Shown here in pieces: positions 16,686-17,889 of a DNA stretch of 17,889 nucleotides. The translations under genes were made by a program, and so were the position numbers. The DNA comes from Smithella sp. ME-1 (lineage in GTDB: Bacteria; Desulfobacterota; Syntrophia; Syntrophales; Smithellaceae): the NCBI GenBank assembly GCA_000495415.1, contig AWGX01000086.1:1-17889 (forward strand), written 5' to 3'. The notes below the pieces were generated by a model. That model saw nothing but the letters and a program-made list of their open reading frames with translations. It searched no databases and was not told the origin of the DNA. How positions within the stretch are numbered: the first letter of the stretch is position 1; each line of letters opens with the position of its first letter.

Positions 16686-17889
16686 ATGAAAACTAAAACC
16701 AAACCGGTATCCCGACAAAAAAAACGGACAATAAATGTGCCGAAAAAAAAATCACTCTCTCCCCCCAAAACCGGTCAAAGCAAGTTGTTAACGGCACTCT
16801 ACTGGCAGTCCGCTCTTGACGCAGTTACTGATGCAGTCTGCTTTTTGGATACCGATCAGCGTATTCTGCACTGCAACCGGGCCATGACTGAGATGTTCGG
16901 TTTAACACAGAAAGAAATTATCGGAAAACACTGCTGGGAAATTGTGCATGACACAACCAAGCCAATTTCAAAATGTCCGACTACTCGTGCGAAAAAATCT
17001 CTTGTTCGCGAAAACGGCGAAATCCGTAAAGGAGACCGGTGGTTTAATATTACTGCCGATCCTATATTGGATAAGAAAGGTAAGCTTAAAGGTGTCGTGC
17101 ATACACTACAGGACATTACTGAACGTAAACGTACAATACAAGCGCTGCAGGAATCAGAAATTAAATATCGTCAATTAGTGGAAAATGTAAGCGAGGTTAT
17201 CTTCTCCGTCGATATGCAAGGTGTTATCACCTACATCAGTCCGGCCATGGAGCATTTAACGGGATACTCAACAAAGGAAGTTATCGGAACCAATATAACC
17301 AATCATATTTTACCCGAAGATCTCTCCAAGGTACTTGCGAGTATCAATCGAATTCTGGATAGCGGGCAGGAAGAATCTGTTGAATATCGTGTTAAAATTA
17401 AAAATGGTGAAATACGCTACGTACTAAGTTCAAGTAAAATAATTTTAAAAAACAAACAGCCGACAGGTTTAACCGGTGTTATCACAGATATCACCGAGCG
17501 CAAGCAGACTGAAGAAGCTTTAAAAGATGCCGAATTAAAATTCAGAACAATATTTGAGTTTGCATCGGATGGAATTCTGTTAGTAGAGACCGTCAGTAAA
17601 AATTTTATTTCCGCCAATGACAGAATATGTGCCATGCTGGGCTATACTAAAAAAGAATTTCTGAAATTGAATGTTTCCGATATTCATCCCAAAAAGTACT
17701 TGCCATACGTTATTGATCAATTCGAAAAACTTGCCTGTAACGAAATAACGATATCGCATGATATTCCTGTATTGAAAAAAGATAAAACCGTATTTTTTGC
17801 GGATATAAACTCTTCGTCAGTTACTTTAAGCGGAAAAGAATACCTTATGGGCATCTTCAGAGATGTCACCGAACGCAAACAGGCGGAAA
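16686..17889 (+). CDS. Multi-PAS sensor protein, 3' end outside the window
   Basis: Partial gene of 401 codons with no stop before the window end. The ATG follows AAGGAAACTTTTTT. Residues 1-34 form a lysine-rich tail (MKTKTKPVSRQKKR...) resembling the N-terminus of the upstream fusion protein. Three PAS domains follow at about 40-147, 155-273 and 283-398, each ending in the PAC-type D-I/V-T-E-R-K motif. The first has the pattern HCWEIVHDTTKPISKCP (82-98) with two cysteines, C83 and C97, a variant of a motif I associate with PAS domains of anaerobic Deltaproteobacteria. No membrane segment or signal peptide is seen. The output domain is not visible; histidine kinase, GGDEF or further PAS domains are all possible. 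The shared promoter suggests co-regulation with the fusion gene. Confidence 0.85.
   Translation, partial: MKTKTKPVSRQKKRTINVPKKKSLSPPKTGQSKLLTALYWQSALDAVTDAVCFLDTDQRILHCNRAMTEMFGLTQKEIIGKHCWEIVHDTTKPISKCPTTRAKKSLVRENGEIRKGDRWFNITADPILDKKGKLKGVVHTLQDITERKRTIQALQESEIKYRQLVENVSEVIFSVDMQGVITYISPAMEHLTGYSTKEVIGTNITNHILPEDLSKVLASINRILDSGQEESVEYRVKIKNGEIRYVLSSSKIILKNKQPTGLTGVITDITERKQTEEALKDAELKFRTIFEFASDGILLVETVSKNFISANDRICAMLGYTKKEFLKLNVSDIHPKKYLPYVIDQFEKLACNEITISHDIPVLKKDKTVFFADINSSSVTLSGKEYLMGIFRDVTERKQAE

Overview
The window reads as chromosomal DNA of an anaerobic Deltaproteobacterium (Desulfobacterota), perhaps Syntrophales-like. This is inferred from gene content: a branched-chain-amino-acid-type ABC transporter with an acyl-CoA synthetase inside its operon, a PilS/PilR-type two-component pair, ComEC, and large multi-PAS sensors, all in fairly AT-rich DNA. 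No rRNA, tRNA, CRISPR array, insertion sequence or phage gene was seen, so the taxonomic call is tentative.

Left block (66-6190, all minus strand): one likely operon read right to left, livK (periplasmic binding protein), livG (ATPase), a 663-residue AMP-forming acyl-CoA synthetase, livH and livM (permeases). The second ATPase, livF, is not in the window. A perfect 14-bp hairpin lies between livK and livG, as often seen where a binding protein must be made in excess. A strong intrinsic terminator lies about 50 bases upstream of livK. It either ends the pilS-pilR transcript or works as an attenuator in the liv leader. The synthetase suggests that the imported compound, or something related to it, is a carboxylic acid converted to a CoA thioester after uptake. 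The substrate cannot be read from the sequence.

Middle block (6565-12293): a membrane histidine kinase and an NtrC-family sigma-54 activator (minus strand, PilS/PilR-like) are divergent from a complete comEC (plus strand), separated by about 94 bases. PilS/PilR normally control type IV pilus genes and ComEC is the DNA-uptake channel that works with such pili, so the pairing points to pilus and competence functions. No pilin gene is present.

Right block (12294-17889, plus strand): two large signalling genes. The first encodes a 1315-residue fusion of CheB methylesterase, CheR methyltransferase, a heptad-repeat coiled coil, three PAS domains and a GGDEF diguanylate cyclase with intact GGEEF and I-site. 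The second is a multi-PAS protein cut off by the window end. The two genes share a near-identical sigma-70 promoter, parts of the untranslated leader and a basic N-terminal tail, but then run into unrelated domains. The fusion gene also alternates between GC-rich and AT-rich segments at domain boundaries. Together these features suggest assembly by module shuffling behind a duplicated promoter/leader cassette, which is the most interesting aspect of the window.
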